Shown here piece by piece: positions 7,017 through 8,081 of a stretch of DNA of 8,081 nucleotides. Origin of the DNA: Archangium sp. (GTDB taxonomy: Bacteria; Myxococcota; Myxococcia; Myxococcales; Myxococcaceae); assembly GCA_016793525.1 (NCBI GenBank), contig JAEUJT010000469.1:1-8081 (forward strand), in the 5' to 3' direction. The notes under the pieces were generated by a model. It ran no database searches and was not told the origin of the DNA. It saw only the letters and a program-made list of their open reading frames with translations. Position 1 is the first letter of the stretch; the number at the start of each line of letters is the position of its first letter. The translations under genes were made by a program, and so were the position numbers.

Positions 7017-7825
7017 GCTGCGAGCTCCTCTGCACGTGGCTCATGCGTCCAGTGGTTCGACAAGAAGCTGCGCAGCTCAGCCGCGTACGCCTCGGGTGCT
7101 TCGAGGTGCGGCACGTGGCCGACGCCGGGCAACGTCACTCGCCACGCGAGGGGAAGCTCCGCGCACAGGCGCCTCGCGATGCGCGTGTACTTCGCGTCGG
7201 CGGCGCCACAGAGCACGAGCGTCGGTACGTGCATCGACGGGAGCGAGTGCCAATCGTCGGGCTGAACCCCCTGCCCCATGCACCGCAGCGCGCCCGCGAG
7301 CCCTTTGGCGGTGTGCGCGATTCTCCGCTCATGCAGCACGCGCTGCTGCGCTTCGGGCAACGTACGGAGCCCTTTGAACAGCGGCAGCTGCTCCCACCCC
7401 TCGACGAAACGAGCCACGCCGTCGGAGATCAGCCGCTCCGCCAACACCTCGTCGCTCGCACGGCGGAGCGCTCGGGCATGACGCTGGCGGAGCCCCGCGT
7501 TCCCGCTTTCGAGAACCAACCGAGAGACGAGCGCCGGGTGACGAACCGCGAGCGCCAAAGCCAACCGCGCGCCCTGCGAGTAGCCGATGACGACGGTGGG
7601 GGTCGTCAGCTCGGACTGGAGCTGCTCGATCACGTCGAGGAAGCCGGCGGTGTCGGTGCTCTGCGGAAGCGGCGCCGCGCCATGGCCCGGGAGATCGACG
7701 CACGTCGCGGTGAGCGCGTCACCGAGCAGCGGCGCGAGGTGATCGAAGCTGTGGCGACCGCCGGTGAACCCGTGGAGGAACAACGCGCGCATCGGACCGT
7801 TCCCCCACGTGTGCCGCGAGCTCAT
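7013..7825 (-). CDS. menH: SHCHC synthase (MenH), alpha/beta hydrolase
   Basis: Removes pyruvate from SEPHCHC, the MenD product, to give SHCHC for MenC. 270 residues with the alpha/beta-hydrolase fold: LFLHGFTGGRHSF (15-27) holds the oxyanion-loop HGF, GYSQG (81-85) the nucleophile S83, CGAADAKY (206-213) the acid D210, and GVGHVPH (234-240) the base H237. Spacing and the GYSxG elbow match MenH. The ATG at 7825 overlaps the menD stop (ATGA); a second ATG at 7792 would be a possible but less favoured start. A G-run upstream (CGGGGG) serves as a weak Shine-Dalgarno. As this superfamily is broad, the specific call leans on the men genes on both sides. Confidence 0.92.
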   Translation of the reverse strand: MSSRHTWGNGPMRALFLHGFTGGRHSFDHLAPLLGDALTATCVDLPGHGAAPLPQSTDTAGFLDVIEQLQSELTTPTVVIGYSQGARLALALAVRHPALVSRLVLESGNAGLRQRHARALRRASDEVLAERLISDGVARFVEGWEQLPLFKGLRTLPEAQQRVLHERRIAHTAKGLAGALRCMGQGVQPDDWHSLPSMHVPTLVLCGAADAKYTRIARRLCAELPLAWRVTLPGVGHVPHLEAPEAYAAELRSFLSNHWTHEPRAEELAA

Positions 7826-8081
7826 GCCAGCCCCCGGGTCAGCGAGGCCATGATCGAGCGGTGCGCCTCGACGTTCGCGCGTCGCTCGGTGCGGATCTCG
7901 ATCAGATGCAGCCCACCCTCGAGGCCCTGCGCGATCGCAGACGTCGCATCTTTCAGCGTCGTGGGGCGGTGGAGCCGCGCACCGGCAAGCTGCGCGACGT
8001 GGGCGAAGTCGGTGCCGTGCGGCGTCGCGAACAGCCGTTCGAAGTGCTTCGACTTCGACGCCACAGGGAGGAATTCGAAGA
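7822..8081 (-). CDS. menD: SEPHCHC synthase (MenD), C-terminal fragment at window edge
   Basis: Only the last 85 residues are in the window; the gene continues upstream past 8081. The fragment begins FEFLPVASKSKHFERLFATP. Residues 4 to about 30 match the C-terminal part of MenD, where a LP...FE..F.TPH.xDF pattern follows the thiamine-diphosphate domain. LHLIEIRTERRANVEAHR then forms the last strand and helix. MenD is a ThDP-dependent enzyme that adds a succinyl-semialdehyde unit, from 2-oxoglutarate decarboxylation, to isochorismate. The ThDP and Mg motifs lie outside the window. The identification uses this tail and the directly overlapping menH. A GTG at 8064 is internal, not a start. Confidence 0.9.
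   Translation of the reverse strand, partial: FEFLPVASKSKHFERLFATPHGTDFAHVAQLAGARLHRPTTLKDATSAIAQGLEGGLHLIEIRTERRANVEAHRSIMASLTRGLA

Overview
The window reads as one long minus-strand stretch from a GC-rich genome (roughly two-thirds G+C by eye, not counted; G or C at most third codon positions). It is almost entirely coding. The best guess for the source is Myxococcota (Myxococcus-like delta-group bacteria). The reasons are codon use and an FtsB-like gene overlapping a diguanylate cyclase with six membrane helices, two GAF domains and a GGDEF domain, which is the architecture of DmxA of Myxococcus xanthus. This assignment is inferred, not proven.

Layout in the direction of transcription (right to left). 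Positions 8081-3671 hold a menaquinone (vitamin K2) biosynthesis operon: the 3' end of menD, then menH, menA, menC and menE. Each gene overlaps the next by exactly 4 bp (three ATGA, one GTGA). Together they take isochorismate plus 2-oxoglutarate (MenD) through SHCHC (MenH) and o-succinylbenzoate (MenC) to OSB-CoA (MenE), and attach the polyprenyl tail to DHNA (MenA). menB, menF and menG/ubiE are not in the window. An 81-bp gap (3590-3670) follows menE. It contains a near-perfect palindrome that includes the menE stop codon, and no promoter I can defend.

Positions 3589-1146 hold a short FtsB/DivIC-type divisome protein whose stop overlaps (ATGA) the start of a 721-residue membrane diguanylate cyclase, TM6-GAF-GAF-GGDEF. 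The pair looks like a division/c-di-GMP module. A second diguanylate cyclase follows 31 bp downstream (1114-1, cut by the window edge) with a different sensor: an extracytoplasmic Cache-like region, HAMP and GGDEF. Both cyclases keep the GGEEF active site and the RxxD inhibitory site, so both are predicted to be active and subject to product inhibition.

There are no RNA genes, insertion sequences, CRISPR arrays or clear mobile elements. The most interesting parts are the ftsB-cyclase overlap, the tandem cyclases with different sensors, and a MenE protein with an altered ATP-binding loop and a long acidic linker holding a degenerate 20-residue repeat. I see no wholly unknown multi-gene system here.
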